A DNA stretch of 64,000 bases from Bacteroidales bacterium (lineage in GTDB: Bacteria > Bacteroidota > Bacteroidia > Bacteroidales > BM520): positions 58,316 to 122,315 of the forward strand of contig JAEEQW010000003.1 in the NCBI GenBank assembly GCA_016285515.1, written 5' to 3'. The notes below the pieces were generated by a model. The model made no database searches. It was given only the letters and a program-made list of their open reading frames with translations, and had not been told where the DNA came from. A program made the position numbers and the translations under genes. Shown here one piece after another: positions 7,798-16,650 of this stretch (positions within the stretch are counted from its first letter, which is position 1; each line of letters begins with the position of its first letter).

Positions 7798-8244
7798 ATG
7801 GATTACAAAAAGTATAGAATTGGAAAAGAAGCTATTACAAGAAATTTGAATGACTTTGACAAAGAGACAGGCAATATTTACAAAACTGTCGTCATCCTTT
7901 CAAAACGTGCCGACCAGATAAACCAGGAAATAAAGGAGGAACTTCATCAGAAGATCCAGGAATTTCAGACTACTAACGACACACTGGAAGAGGTCTTCGA
8001 AAACCGCGAACAGATTGAACTTGCAAAATATTATGAACAGTTGCCAAAGCCTACGTTGATGGCTATTCATGAATTCGAGGAAGGTGACCTTGTCTATACT
8101 ATGGGAAATAGCGACAGTTCGGAGGAAGAATATATAGAACAACACAACGACGAGAGAAGAATGGAAGACAGACGTGCTCCGAGACACGAGCAAAGGACTG
8201 TCGTTGATGCAGCTGAAGCCGAAAAACCATCCAATGAAGCTTAA
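7798..8244 (+). CDS. rpoZ: RNA polymerase omega (Rpb6-type) subunit
   Basis: A 148-residue protein of the Rpb6/omega family as found in Bacteroidota, a small assembly subunit of RNA polymerase. The N-terminal half carries the MDYKKYRIGKEAITRNLNDF and IVILSKRADQIN-like (here TVVILSKRADQIN) segments; the C-terminal third is an acidic, Arg-rich tail (EEYIEQHNDERRMEDRRAPR) that is probably disordered. It lies between bamD and DUF4835 as in relatives. The identification rests on family resemblance and position; the canonical omega MARV-start motif is not present. Confidence 0.78.
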   Translation: MDYKKYRIGKEAITRNLNDFDKETGNIYKTVVILSKRADQINQEIKEELHQKIQEFQTTNDTLEEVFENREQIELAKYYEQLPKPTLMAIHEFEEGDLVYTMGNSDSSEEEYIEQHNDERRMEDRRAPRHEQRTVVDAAEAEKPSNEA

Positions 8245-9139
8245 AAGGTTGTTTATAGTTCTGTTCTGCGCTCTCTGCGCAGTCTCTGCAATGTCTCAGG
8301 ACTTGAGATGTCAGGTCTCGGTGTCATCGAAAAGTGCCGATGGTAACGTTGACAGAACCATATATCAGGAGATGCAGAGGTCAATCCAGGAACTTATCAA
8401 TGGAATAAAATGGTGCAATTACACTGTGGGTCCTGAGGAACGCATAGAATGCACCATGCAGTTCACCATCAATGAAAGGGTTACCGACGAGAAATTCAGA
8501 GGGAAACTTAACTATGCGGTCCGCCGTCCGGTCTATAACACTTCATATACAACAACGCTTTTGAGCGGTACCGACGAGGATATAGAATTTGATTATGTCC
8601 AGGGTAGTCCGCTGGTTTACAATGAAAACAGTTTCGATGACAATCTGACTTCTCTGGTGGGCTTTTATGTGAACATTTTCCTCGGTGTATTCTTCGATTC
8701 CTTCGCATTGAATGCCGGTTCCGAATATTACGAAAAGGCACAGGCTATCGTCAATAACGCACAGTCGGCTGTAGAACCAGGCTGGCGCTCATATCAAAAA
8801 ACTCAGAGGAACAGATATTGGATAGCTGAAAATCTCCTCAACCCTTCGTATAAGGAATACCATGACTATCTGTATAAACTGCATCTGAAAGGTCTCGATG
8901 TTATGGCTGAAAATATGGAACTTGGCCGTTCCTACGCTACCCAGGCTATCGAGAACCTTAGAAATGTGAACCGTCAGAAATCCGGACTTTACATAATCAC
9001 CCTGACCCTTGATGCAAAAAGAGATGAGCTGATAAAAATGTACACCGAAGCAGGCGATAATGACAAAAACAAATTCATTCAGTATATGAATGAAATAGAC
9101 CCTGCAAACGCTTCAAAGTATAACGCCATAAAAAAATAA
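8234..9139 (+). CDS. DUF4835 family protein (PorD-type)
   Basis: A 301-residue exported protein with signal peptide MKLKRLFIVLFCALCAVSAMS. The rest matches the Bacteroidota DUF4835 family (segments IYQEMQRSIQELINGIKW, NSFDDNLTSLVGFYVNIF, SYYQ-like GWRSYQK, and a C-terminal helical part with YIITLTLDAKRDEL). Some pipelines name the family PorD and link it to type IX secretion; I know of no reaction. I chose ATG 8234 because it starts the signal peptide; the frame is open further upstream inside the omega gene. It overlaps the omega stop by 11 bases and is 27 bases from recN. Confidence 0.82.
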   Translation: MKLKRLFIVLFCALCAVSAMSQDLRCQVSVSSKSADGNVDRTIYQEMQRSIQELINGIKWCNYTVGPEERIECTMQFTINERVTDEKFRGKLNYAVRRPVYNTSYTTTLLSGTDEDIEFDYVQGSPLVYNENSFDDNLTSLVGFYVNIFLGVFFDSFALNAGSEYYEKAQAIVNNAQSAVEPGWRSYQKTQRNRYWIAENLLNPSYKEYHDYLYKLHLKGLDVMAENMELGRSYATQAIENLRNVNRQKSGLYIITLTLDAKRDELIKMYTEAGDNDKNKFIQYMNEIDPANASKYNAIKK

Positions 9140-9166
9140 CCCCAATCCCTTATATCCCCCTTTGCC

Positions 9167-10825
9167 TTGATTAAGTCTCTCTACATCAGGAATTATGTGC
9201 TTATTGACGAATCAGAGCTGACTTTTGACAAAGGTCTGACCTGTATTACAGGTGAGGCGGGAGCCGGTAAATCCATCATTCTTGGCGCAATAGGACTTGT
9301 TCTGGGCGACAGGGCCGATACCAGACTATGCTTTGACAAGGACGAGAAAAGCATTATTGAGGCGGCTTTTGAATTCGATGATGATAAACTCAAGTCTTTT
9401 TTCGAAGAGAACAATATTGACTACGAGACCAACAGCACCGTTCGCCGTGAAATAACACCACAGGGGAAATCCAGATGCTTTATCAACGATACACCGGTCA
9501 ACTTGCAGGTCCTCAGAACGTTCGGAATGAAGATATTAGACCTGCATACACAGTACCAGAAGTTTTCCCTCAGTGACAACAATTCACAGCTGGAATATCT
9601 CGACAATTATATCAAAGATGTCGTTTCGGTCGAGAACTATCAGAATTGCTATAATGCGTATATGGCTGTAAGTCATGAACTTGATGCATCAGAGGCATTG
9701 ATGGAGAAACAGACTAAGGAAAAGGATTACGTCAATTTCCTGTATAAGGAACTGGAGGATGCCAAACTCTTCGCAGGTGAACTTGAATCGCTTGAAAAGG
9801 AGCTTGACCGTCTGAATAATGCGGAACTCATAAAGGATAAGCTTACAGCTTCGATATATGCGCTTTCCGACAATGAAGAAATGAATGTACTGGCTTTATG
9901 TCACGATATTAAATCGAATCTGTCTTCTGTGGCTTCATATTTGGAAAACGGTGAAGAACTTGTGCAACGCTTTGATTCTGCGTGTATTGAACTTAAAGAT
10001 ATTTATGGCGGATTGTCTTCTGAGGTGGATGAAATAGAGTTTAATCCGCAGCGTCAGCAACAGTGTAACGAAAGAATCGACTTCCTTTACACATTGATGC
10101 GTAAGCATAATGTCAATTCCATTGATGAGTTGATTGATGTTAAAAACCGCCTCTCAAACAGTCTGTTCGATATAGACATACTCTCTGAGAAAATACAGTC
10201 TCTGACTGCTGAAAAATCTTCTCTTCTGAAAGAACTTTCCTTGAAATCCGACAAACTCTCAAAACAAAGGAGAGCATCGGCGGCTGAGTTGTCACGTCTA
10301 ATATCAAGTGAACTTGAAGAACTTGGCATACAGCATAATAGATTTGTTATATCAATAACTGATTTAGCCGATTTTACAAGTACCGGAAAGGATTATGTGG
10401 AGTTTTTATTCAGTGGTAATGTGGGGGTTGAGCCTGCACCGGTATTTCACACTGCATCGGGTGGAGAGCTGTCACGAATTATGCTTGCACTGAAGACAGT
10501 GATAGCATCACGGAATTATATTGACACTATGATTTTCGATGAAATAGATAGCGGCATATCCGGTGTCACCGCTTCTGCCGTAGCCTCCAAGATGAAGTTG
10601 TTGTCGGAAAAGATACAGGTCATAGCCATAACCCATCTGCCGCAGATAGCCTCAAAGGCGGATGCGCAATATGAGGTTTATAAGGAATCCACTGAGCAGC
10701 GGACATACACAAAAGTGAAATTATTGTCGTTCGATGAAAGAATTTCGACAATCGCTTCCATGATTAGCGGCAGTATAGTTAATGAGGATGCGTTGAATAA
10801 TGCCCGCTTCCTGTTGAATAATTAG
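9167..10825 (+). CDS. recN: DNA repair protein RecN
   Basis: An SMC-like ATPase acting in double-strand break repair. The 552-residue protein has the N-terminal Walker A GEAGAGKS (residues 29-36), a long central coiled coil (~150-370), the ABC signature in ASGGELSRIMLALK and Walker B in TMIFDEIDSGISG. The frame starts with TTG at 9167 (MIKSLYIRNYVLIDE), the standard RecN N-terminus; no ATG fits, so TTG is probably the real start. Last gene of the bamD unit. Confidence 0.95.
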   Translation: MIKSLYIRNYVLIDESELTFDKGLTCITGEAGAGKSIILGAIGLVLGDRADTRLCFDKDEKSIIEAAFEFDDDKLKSFFEENNIDYETNSTVRREITPQGKSRCFINDTPVNLQVLRTFGMKILDLHTQYQKFSLSDNNSQLEYLDNYIKDVVSVENYQNCYNAYMAVSHELDASEALMEKQTKEKDYVNFLYKELEDAKLFAGELESLEKELDRLNNAELIKDKLTASIYALSDNEEMNVLALCHDIKSNLSSVASYLENGEELVQRFDSACIELKDIYGGLSSEVDEIEFNPQRQQQCNERIDFLYTLMRKHNVNSIDELIDVKNRLSNSLFDIDILSEKIQSLTAEKSSLLKELSLKSDKLSKQRRASAAELSRLISSELEELGIQHNRFVISITDLADFTSTGKDYVEFLFSGNVGVEPAPVFHTASGGELSRIMLALKTVIASRNYIDTMIFDEIDSGISGVTASAVASKMKLLSEKIQVIAITHLPQIASKADAQYEVYKESTEQRTYTKVKLLSFDERISTIASMISGSIVNEDALNNARFLLNN

Positions 10826-10856
10826 ATCAGGTTAATTGCTTAATTATCTGATTTTA
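10826..10856 (+). terminator. Possible terminator after recN
   Basis: ATCAG (10826-10830) pairs with CTGAT (10848-10852), with further TTAATT/AATTA pairing inside and TTTT after the stem. AT-rich and imperfect. Confidence 0.4.
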
Positions 10857-10931
10857 AGGTGATTGATTATCCTGTTGGAAGTTGGTTGAAAAAAAACATA
10901 AAAAATTGGTTTTCAATAAGAAAAAAATATC

Positions 10932-10939
10932 TACATTTG
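10932..10939 (+). promoter_or_regulatory. rplS -7 promoter box
   Basis: TACATTTG, 41 bases before the rplS ATG, downstream of an A-rich tract; a TTG at 10906-10908 and a TTTTC at 10909-10913 are candidate -33 elements. Confidence 0.6.
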
Positions 10940-10980
10940 CAAACTTTTTTAAGTGGAATAATTAATAACATTAGATAGTC

Positions 10981-11352
10981 ATGAAGCAAGAATTATTACA
11001 GTATGTTGATGGTTTGACCGAGGTTAAGGAATACCCGGATTTCAAGGCAGGTGACACAATTACAGTTACCTATAGAATTGTCGAGGGTAATAAGGAAAGA
11101 ACTCAGAAATTTCAAGGTATCGTCATTCAACGTAGAGGTGGTTCAAACCCTACCGCTACATTTACAGTTCGTAAAATATCCAACAATATTGGAGTAGAAA
11201 GAATATTCCCTGTTGCATCTCCATTCATTGAATCTATTGATGTCAACAAGCATGGCAAGGTAAGAAGAGCAAGAATCTATTATCTCAGAAATCTTAAAGG
11301 TAAGAAGGCCAAAATCAAAGAGAGAAAAATGGTCAGCAACAATCAGAAATAA
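10981..11352 (+). CDS. rplS: 50S ribosomal protein L19
   Basis: A 123-residue large-subunit protein at the 30S-50S interface. Typical segments are [73 protein letters not shown] and [14 protein letters not shown]. It is transcribed alone here, with its own -7 box and a strong terminator; the trmD/rimM/rpsP partners of other phyla are absent, as is usual in Bacteroidota. Confidence 0.97.
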   Translation: MKQELLQYVDGLTEVKEYPDFKAGDTITVTYRIVEGNKERTQKFQGIVIQRRGGSNPTATFTVRKISNNIGVERIFPVASPFIESIDVNKHGKVRRARIYYLRNLKGKKAKIKERKMVSNNQK

Positions 11353-11388
11353 AAAAAATCGCCGTCATCCGATGGCGATTTTTTTTTG
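11353..11388. terminator. Bidirectional terminator between rplS and mtaB
   Basis: AATCGCC (11357-11363) pairs with GGCGATT (11374-11380); A8 on the left and a long T run on the right let it work for both convergent genes. Confidence 0.85.
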
Positions 11389-11411
11389 CCTGTCACTTCA
11401 CGATTTGCCTC

Positions 11412-12656
11412 CTACAACCTTACCTCGGTGATGACATTATGCAAATCCTCGTCACTGTCAAGTTCCACGCCAATATAATTGTCCGTCCAGCCAACCCAGC
11501 GGCCAGCCTCGTTACGGCGTTCGAAAAGGACATCATGAACAGTTCCCTTGTTCAGCTTTATGAACTCTTCCCATTTCTTGTCTGACAGTTTGTGAAGTTC
11601 TTCGCTGCGCCTTGTTTTCTCCTGACCCGGAACTTTGTCGGTATATTTTGATGCAACTGCTTCCGGTCTGTCGGAATACGAAAACACATGCAGATACGAT
11701 ATCGGTACTTCTTCTATAAACGATTCGCAGTCGGCGAAATCCTGTATGGTTTCGCCCGGGAAACCGGTTATCAGATCCACAGCCAGGCAGCATAACGGCT
11801 TTATATCCTTGATTTCAAGCAGTTTGTCCCTGAAGAAACTTGTATCGTAACGGCGGTGCATCAGTTTCAGGATTCGGTCACTGCCGCTTTGGAGCGGTAT
11901 GTGGAAATGCGGCATCAGTTTGTCGGTTTCGTTCAGCAGTTTTATTATCCTTGACTCGAGCAGATTTGGCTCAATCGAAGAAATGCGTATCCGTTTCAGA
12001 CCGTCAATTGCAATCAGCTCGTTGAGAAGCATATATAGCGATTCGTCGTTTTTCTTGCCAAATTCTCCGATGTTCACACCATCGAGCACTATTTCCTTCT
12101 TTCCTTCATCAACGGCTTTCCTGACTGATTTAATGACATTTTCCACGGTGTCGCTTCTGCTTCTTCCACGCGAGTACGGAATTGCACAGTATGTGCAGAA
12201 ATAGTCGCATCCGTCCTGGATTTTCAGAAATGACCTTGTCCTGGAATCATCGGATATGGCCGGATGGTAACTGAAATGTTTGGAGTCGTCGGGACTGGCA
12301 ATTTTAACTGTGTCTTTTGTCATGCCGTCAATGATTTCAGGCAACTTGAACTTGGTCTCATTGCCGCATACGAAGACAACGTTCGGCATTTCAGCCAGCT
12401 CTTCAGGACGCAGTTGCGAATAACAACCGATGATTATTATCTTAATTGAAGGATTAACCGATACGGCATGCCTTATCGCCTGACGGCACTTTTTTTCTGC
12501 GTGCTCGGTTACAGTGCAGCTGTTAATTATATGAATGTCAGCCTGCTGTATGCTATCTACGATGCTGTGGCCTCCTTCTTTAAGTTTTTTGCCGATGGAA
12601 GTCGTCTCCGAAAAATTCAGCTTACAGCCAAAAGTCTGCATCGAAATTGCGGTCAT
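11412..12656 (-). CDS. mtaB: tRNA t6A37 methylthiotransferase MtaB
   Basis: A radical-SAM enzyme that converts t6A37 to ms2t6A37 in tRNAs reading ANN codons. The 414-residue protein has the UPF0004 domain cysteines C11 (TFGCKLN), C47 (INSCTV) and C78 (IIGCYS) and the radical SAM triad C150-x3-C154-x2-C157 (DGCDYFCTYC). The family's C-terminal TRAM domain is short, ending VGWTDNYIGVELDSDEDLHN. The TFGCKLN motif points to MtaB and not MiaB or RimO. Convergent with rplS and divergent from the deacetylase-like gene. Confidence 0.93.
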   Translation of the reverse strand: MTAISMQTFGCKLNFSETTSIGKKLKEGGHSIVDSIQQADIHIINSCTVTEHAEKKCRQAIRHAVSVNPSIKIIIIGCYSQLRPEELAEMPNVVFVCGNETKFKLPEIIDGMTKDTVKIASPDDSKHFSYHPAISDDSRTRSFLKIQDGCDYFCTYCAIPYSRGRSRSDTVENVIKSVRKAVDEGKKEIVLDGVNIGEFGKKNDESLYMLLNELIAIDGLKRIRISSIEPNLLESRIIKLLNETDKLMPHFHIPLQSGSDRILKLMHRRYDTSFFRDKLLEIKDIKPLCCLAVDLITGFPGETIQDFADCESFIEEVPISYLHVFSYSDRPEAVASKYTDKVPGQEKTRRSEELHKLSDKKWEEFIKLNKGTVHDVLFERRNEAGRWVGWTDNYIGVELDSDEDLHNVITEVRL

Positions 12657-12685
12657 CTCTTTTTGTTTTTTTCCGTATTTTCTAT

Positions 12686-12693
12686 TAACTTTG
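12686..12693 (+). promoter_or_regulatory. -7 box for the 12714 gene
   Basis: TAACTTTG, 20 bases before ATG 12714. It directly abuts the opposite-strand mtaB box. Confidence 0.6.
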
Positions 12694-12701
12694 CAAAAAT
12701 A
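12694..12701 (-). promoter_or_regulatory. mtaB -7 box
   Basis: Reads TATTTTTG on the minus strand, 37 bases before the mtaB ATG. It meets the plus-strand box head to head with no spacer. Confidence 0.55.
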
Positions 12702-12713
12702 ATAAAACTTATC

Positions 12714-14021
12714 ATGCTGAACGTCTATGTGGATAAATTATCTGAAAGGGTGAAATACACTTTCGAGTTCGTGTTTTCCCGTCTGATAATCACCGACTAC
12801 AGACTGATTGATAAGTTTGATGATTTCATATCTGCTGAAGGTTTTAAAATCGTATATGCTAATCGGAAAATCGTGGATTATCCGTTGGTTTATGCTTTTG
12901 ATTTTCTGTTTGATTCCGATTCTGATAAGATGATTGACGTTGGATGTGATACTGTGGGTTCAGTAAAGGTCCTGTTTCCTCATAACTGCACTGATTCGGT
13001 ACTATCTTTCGACATCTTCGCTGCAATATTCTATATGATAAGTCGTTATGAGGAATATTCACAATATGGCTCGAGTCTTTTTGATGAGCATGGGAGGTAT
13101 CTGCACGTTAATTCAACGGCTTACCGGGAAAATTTCATGGACAGTCCTGTTGTCCATATATGGTGCGCGATGCTTGAGGACAAACTGAAGCGGTTATTCC
13201 CTCAAATTGTCATATCACATCCTCAGTATGAATTTATTCCGACAATAGATGTCGATAATGCCTATAAGCATATAAACAAAGGGGCTGTAAGAGTTTGGGG
13301 TGGTGTGGCCAAAGCTTTGCTACATCTTGATTTCAAGCTGTTTAATGAAAAAATGTCCGTTATTTTCCGACATAGAAAAGACCCGTATGATGTGTTTGAT
13401 GAACTTATAGGGTTACAGAGCAAATACGATATCTGTTTCAGGTTTTTCTTTCTGATGGGTGACTATGGCGGGAACGACAAAGCCTGTCCGCCGTCAAATA
13501 AGAAATTCAGGAAATTAATCAGGTATGTCCATGAAAATGCAAAAGTGGGAATCCATCCGTCATACGCATCAAACGATGATGTTTCTTTGGTGCTGAAAGA
13601 GAAGAAGTTACTGGAAGGTATTATTGGCGCTCCGGTTACCATGAGCCGTCAGCATTTCCTTCGTTTCAATGTTAGAAATACTTTCTCGAATCTTTTGAAT
13701 AACGGCATTAAGGAAGATTATTCCATGGGGTATGCCGAAATTGTCGGTTTCAGGGCAGGAGTCTGTGTGCCGTACAATTTCTTCGACCTTAGCAGTAACA
13801 TTGCCACAGACTTAGTGATTTATCCTCTTTCGGTTATGGATGCCACGCTTTTCAAATATATGAAACTCAATGATGCCGAGGCTTTTGATGAAATCAGGAA
13901 AACCATAGAAGTCACTAAAAAATATAACGGGACTTTCATCCCCCTTTGGCATAACAGTTCCCTGGCTGACAATAGCAAGCGCAAATTATTCGTTAAAATG
14001 CTTGAAGCGGCTTTAAACTAA
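12714..14021 (+). CDS. Polysaccharide deacetylase-like protein (DUF7033-type)
   Basis: A 435-residue protein of the Bacteroidetes 'polysaccharide deacetylase family' type: an N-terminal ~180-residue region (cf. SFDIFAAIFYMISRYEEY, typical of DUF7033) and a C-terminal barrel with the Asp motif in IPTIDVDNAYKH, the His motif in VGIHPSYAS and a final LWHNSS. It has no signal peptide, so it would act in the cytoplasm or at the inner membrane face; substrate unknown. ATG 12714 was chosen because a -7 box lies just upstream; the frame is open further left inside mtaB. It precedes the FemAB-like gene by 19 bases, suggesting joint work on an envelope glycan or lipid. Confidence 0.82.
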   Translation: MLNVYVDKLSERVKYTFEFVFSRLIITDYRLIDKFDDFISAEGFKIVYANRKIVDYPLVYAFDFLFDSDSDKMIDVGCDTVGSVKVLFPHNCTDSVLSFDIFAAIFYMISRYEEYSQYGSSLFDEHGRYLHVNSTAYRENFMDSPVVHIWCAMLEDKLKRLFPQIVISHPQYEFIPTIDVDNAYKHINKGAVRVWGGVAKALLHLDFKLFNEKMSVIFRHRKDPYDVFDELIGLQSKYDICFRFFFLMGDYGGNDKACPPSNKKFRKLIRYVHENAKVGIHPSYASNDDVSLVLKEKKLLEGIIGAPVTMSRQHFLRFNVRNTFSNLLNNGIKEDYSMGYAEIVGFRAGVCVPYNFFDLSSNIATDLVIYPLSVMDATLFKYMKLNDAEAFDEIRKTIEVTKKYNGTFIPLWHNSSLADNSKRKLFVKMLEAALN

Positions 14022-14040
14022 CAATTCGGAATTGCAGAAT

Positions 14041-14940
14041 ATGAAAGTCTTTAACAATAACGATATTGACAGAAACAGATGGGATAGCCTGGTGGAACGG
14101 TCAGTGTCTCCAAAAATCACTTCATTTTCATGGTATCTTGATGTGGTGTGCCCGAAGTGGAAGGCTATTGTTGGAGATGATTATTCATGGGGATTCGTGT
14201 TGCCTGAAAAAAGAAAGTTTGGTTTTAAATATTTAATCCAACCATTTATTATACAGCAACTTGGATTAATTTATTTAAATGAAGACTTTAATAGATCTTC
14301 AACCGTTGATATGTGTCTTGAATATGTGAAATCCCATTATCTTTTTTTTGATTTCAACATCAACGGGGCATCGTTAAGCACGGACAAGGTAGAGAGCAGG
14401 CTTAACAATAATCTTTTGCTGAATCTGCAACAAAGTTATGAGGATATCCGTGAAGGTTATTCGGCAAATGTCAGGCGGAACTTAAAGAAATCCGCTGAAT
14501 CCGGAATGATTGTGAAACGTGTTGACTTTTTTGATGATATAATAAGGATGTTTGTTGATGACAAGGGCGGCAAGGTAGGGTGGAACAGCAGTAAAAGCCA
14601 GGTGCTTGTCGATGTCCTCAATGCGGTAAAGGCGAATAGTGATATAGAGGTAAGAGGGGCTTTTTCAGGTGATGAGTTGGTGTGTGGGGCAGTCTTTATT
14701 GGATTTGGTGGCAGATGGACTTTCATTTTTTCCGGTAATTCCGACAAGGGCAGGGAGACATCATCAATGTTTTCGATTATCGACAGTTTTATACGTGATA
14801 GTGCAAATCAAGCATTGACGCTTGATTTCGAAGGTTCGAACGACCAAGGGCTATATCGTTTTTACAAGAGTTTCGGAGCATACGATGAAAAGTATCTTAG
14901 AGTGACGTCAAAAATAAAAAAAATTAGTTTTGGGCGCTAA
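14041..14940 (+). CDS. FemAB/GNAT-fold acyltransferase-like protein
   Basis: A 299-residue protein of the GNAT/FemAB superfamily with two related halves; the second has REGYSANVRRNLKKSAESG, VRGAFSGDELVCGAVFIGF and DFEGSNDQGLYRFYKSFGA, the latter two typical of the acyl-donor site and closing helix. Function unknown: members transfer amino acids or acyl groups to envelope or cytosolic acceptors. A TTG at 14032 gives three more residues; ATG 14041 (MKVFNNNDI) looks better. It forms a pair with the deacetylase-like gene. Confidence 0.75.
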   Translation: MKVFNNNDIDRNRWDSLVERSVSPKITSFSWYLDVVCPKWKAIVGDDYSWGFVLPEKRKFGFKYLIQPFIIQQLGLIYLNEDFNRSSTVDMCLEYVKSHYLFFDFNINGASLSTDKVESRLNNNLLLNLQQSYEDIREGYSANVRRNLKKSAESGMIVKRVDFFDDIIRMFVDDKGGKVGWNSSKSQVLVDVLNAVKANSDIEVRGAFSGDELVCGAVFIGFGGRWTFIFSGNSDKGRETSSMFSIIDSFIRDSANQALTLDFEGSNDQGLYRFYKSFGAYDEKYLRVTSKIKKISFGR

Positions 14941-14968
14941 TTTGGCGCATTAAGTGAAAAATAAGTAG

Positions 14969-14976
14969 TATCTTTG
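14969..14976 (+). promoter_or_regulatory. Ferritin -7 promoter box
   Basis: TATCTTTG, 45 bases before the ferritin ATG, in an 81-base gap. Confidence 0.6.
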
Positions 14977-15021
14977 TGAACTTTTAAAAAAGTAAAGAAT
15001 TGATAATAATACGGAAAAATT

Positions 15022-15510
15022 ATGAATAAGATTAAGCAGAGTATTGAAAAATCTATTAATAAACAGATTAACGCAGAGGAATTCTCCGCAAGATTGTACA
15101 AATCTATGGCTTCATGGTGTGATGTTAACGGATTTCCTGGATGTGCAAAATTCTTTTGGGCTCATGGTGATGAAGAGATGGAGCACATGATGCGTTTTGT
15201 TAAATATTTGAACAACAGAGGTGGTCATGCACTTTTTGATGCTGTTGAGAAGCCTCAGCAGGAATTCAAGAATATTACTGAAATCTTTGAGCTTGCAAAC
15301 AAGCACGAAGAGGAGGTCACCAAGATGATAAACGACATGTACGAAATTGCTGAAAAAGAAAAAGACCATGCAACCTGCAACATGCTTCAGTGGTTTATTG
15401 CTGAGCAGGTTGAGGAGGAAGCGCTCTTCGGAGAATGTCTCGATATCATCAAATGTGCTGGAAAGACTAATATTTTCCTGGCAGATCAGGCAATAGCCGG
15501 TAAGGAATAG
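15022..15510 (+). CDS. ftnA: Ferritin
   Basis: A 162-residue non-haem ferritin that oxidises and stores iron in a 24-subunit shell. Ferroxidase ligands are visible in QINAEEFSARLYKSMA (first Glu), HGDEEMEHMMRF (Glu, Glu, His) and ANKHEEEVTKMI and WFIAEQVEEEALF (Glu/Gln of helices C and D). Length is standard for bacterial ferritin without haem. Own promoter; meaB follows after 16 bases. Confidence 0.94.
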   Translation: MNKIKQSIEKSINKQINAEEFSARLYKSMASWCDVNGFPGCAKFFWAHGDEEMEHMMRFVKYLNNRGGHALFDAVEKPQQEFKNITEIFELANKHEEEVTKMINDMYEIAEKEKDHATCNMLQWFIAEQVEEEALFGECLDIIKCAGKTNIFLADQAIAGKE

Positions 15511-15526
15511 TATTATAGATTTTTTT

Positions 15527-16615
15527 ATGCCGGAAGATTTTACTGCATTAAAAGTACAGGATGGCATTCCCCAACCGGATACTGTCAATCCTGATGCAAT
15601 AGATCGCCTTAGAGCAAGAAAACGACCCAAACGTTCTCTTGATGAGTACGTTGAGGGAATTTTAAAAGGGGACAGAGTTGTGCTCGGACAAGCTATCACG
15701 TTGATTGAGAGTGTTTTGCCCGAGCACAATTTTTTGGCTGAACAGATAGTTGAAAAATGTCTGCCGTATTCTGGCAAAAGCATCCGAATAGGGGTTACAG
15801 GTGTTCCTGGTGCCGGAAAGAGCACTTTCATTGAAGCTTTCGGACTTTATCTTACATCAATAGGTTACAAGGTCGCCGTGCTTGCCATCGATCCGAGCAG
15901 CACCCGGACTAAGGGCAGCATCCTTGGTGACAAGACGCGAATGGAGGAATTGTCGGCCGACAATAATGCATTCATCCGTCCTTCACCGTCAGCGGGAACC
16001 CTCGGAGGTGTGGCCCGCAAGACCCATGAAACCATCTTCCTATGCGAAGCGGCTGGCTTTAATGTTGTATTGGTCGAAACTGTCGGTGTGGGACAGTCGG
16101 AGGTCGCTGTGCATTCCATGGTGGATTTCTTCCTGTTGCTGCTTATTGCAGGTGCAGGAGATGAACTGCAAGGCATCAAACGCGGCATTATGGAAATGGC
16201 CGATGCTATTGTTATAAACAAGGCTGACGGTGACAATGTCAGCCGCGCTGAATTGTCTGCACGAGCTTATAAAAACGCGCTGCATCTGTTCCCGCCAACC
16301 GAATCGGGATGGACTCCTGAAGTGATGACATGTTCGGCCCTTAATCAAAAGGGTATTGCAGATGCCTGGACCATGATTTGCAAGTATAAACAGATTTGCA
16401 GCAATAACGGCTATTTTTACAACAAACGCAACTATCAGGCATTGAGTGTGATGTATGATACCGTAAATGAACAGCTTAAAAACAGATTTTACAATTCGGA
16501 AGTTATCCGGCAGGCGAGTGCCGGGGTTGAACAAGATGTCATCTCGGGAAAGACCACTTCGTATGCTGCGGCTAAATTGCTTTTGGAAAAATATGATAAT
16601 CAAATAAATAAGTGA
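15527..16615 (+). CDS. meaB: Methylmalonyl-CoA mutase-associated GTPase MeaB
   Basis: A G-protein chaperone that protects and reloads the B12-dependent methylmalonyl-CoA mutase. The 362-residue protein has Walker A GVPGAGKST (92-100), DPSSTRTKGSILGDKTRM, the switch segment VLVETVGVGQSEV and a base-specificity NKAD motif in VINKADGD, plus a C-terminal dimerisation helix. The mutase genes mutAB are not in the window. It lies 16 bases after ferritin, with no clear functional link. Confidence 0.95.
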   Translation: MPEDFTALKVQDGIPQPDTVNPDAIDRLRARKRPKRSLDEYVEGILKGDRVVLGQAITLIESVLPEHNFLAEQIVEKCLPYSGKSIRIGVTGVPGAGKSTFIEAFGLYLTSIGYKVAVLAIDPSSTRTKGSILGDKTRMEELSADNNAFIRPSPSAGTLGGVARKTHETIFLCEAAGFNVVLVETVGVGQSEVAVHSMVDFFLLLLIAGAGDELQGIKRGIMEMADAIVINKADGDNVSRAELSARAYKNALHLFPPTESGWTPEVMTCSALNQKGIADAWTMICKYKQICSNNGYFYNKRNYQALSVMYDTVNEQLKNRFYNSEVIRQASAGVEQDVISGKTTSYAAAKLLLEKYDNQINK

Positions 16616-16650
16616 AAACAATTAAAGTGTTAAATTAAATATAACAAATT

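Noticed and set aside
12468..12713. 82-codon upstream extension of the deacetylase-like gene
   Set aside because: It lies inside mtaB on the opposite strand and crosses the -7 box; ATG 12714 fits the family.
15112..15831. Minus-strand 239-codon frame across ferritin and meaB
   Set aside because: Spans two well-supported plus-strand genes and their gap; no family match.
16040..16621. Minus-strand 193-codon frame opposite meaB
   Set aside because: Antisense to a highly conserved GTPase, with no promoter box and no recognisable motif.
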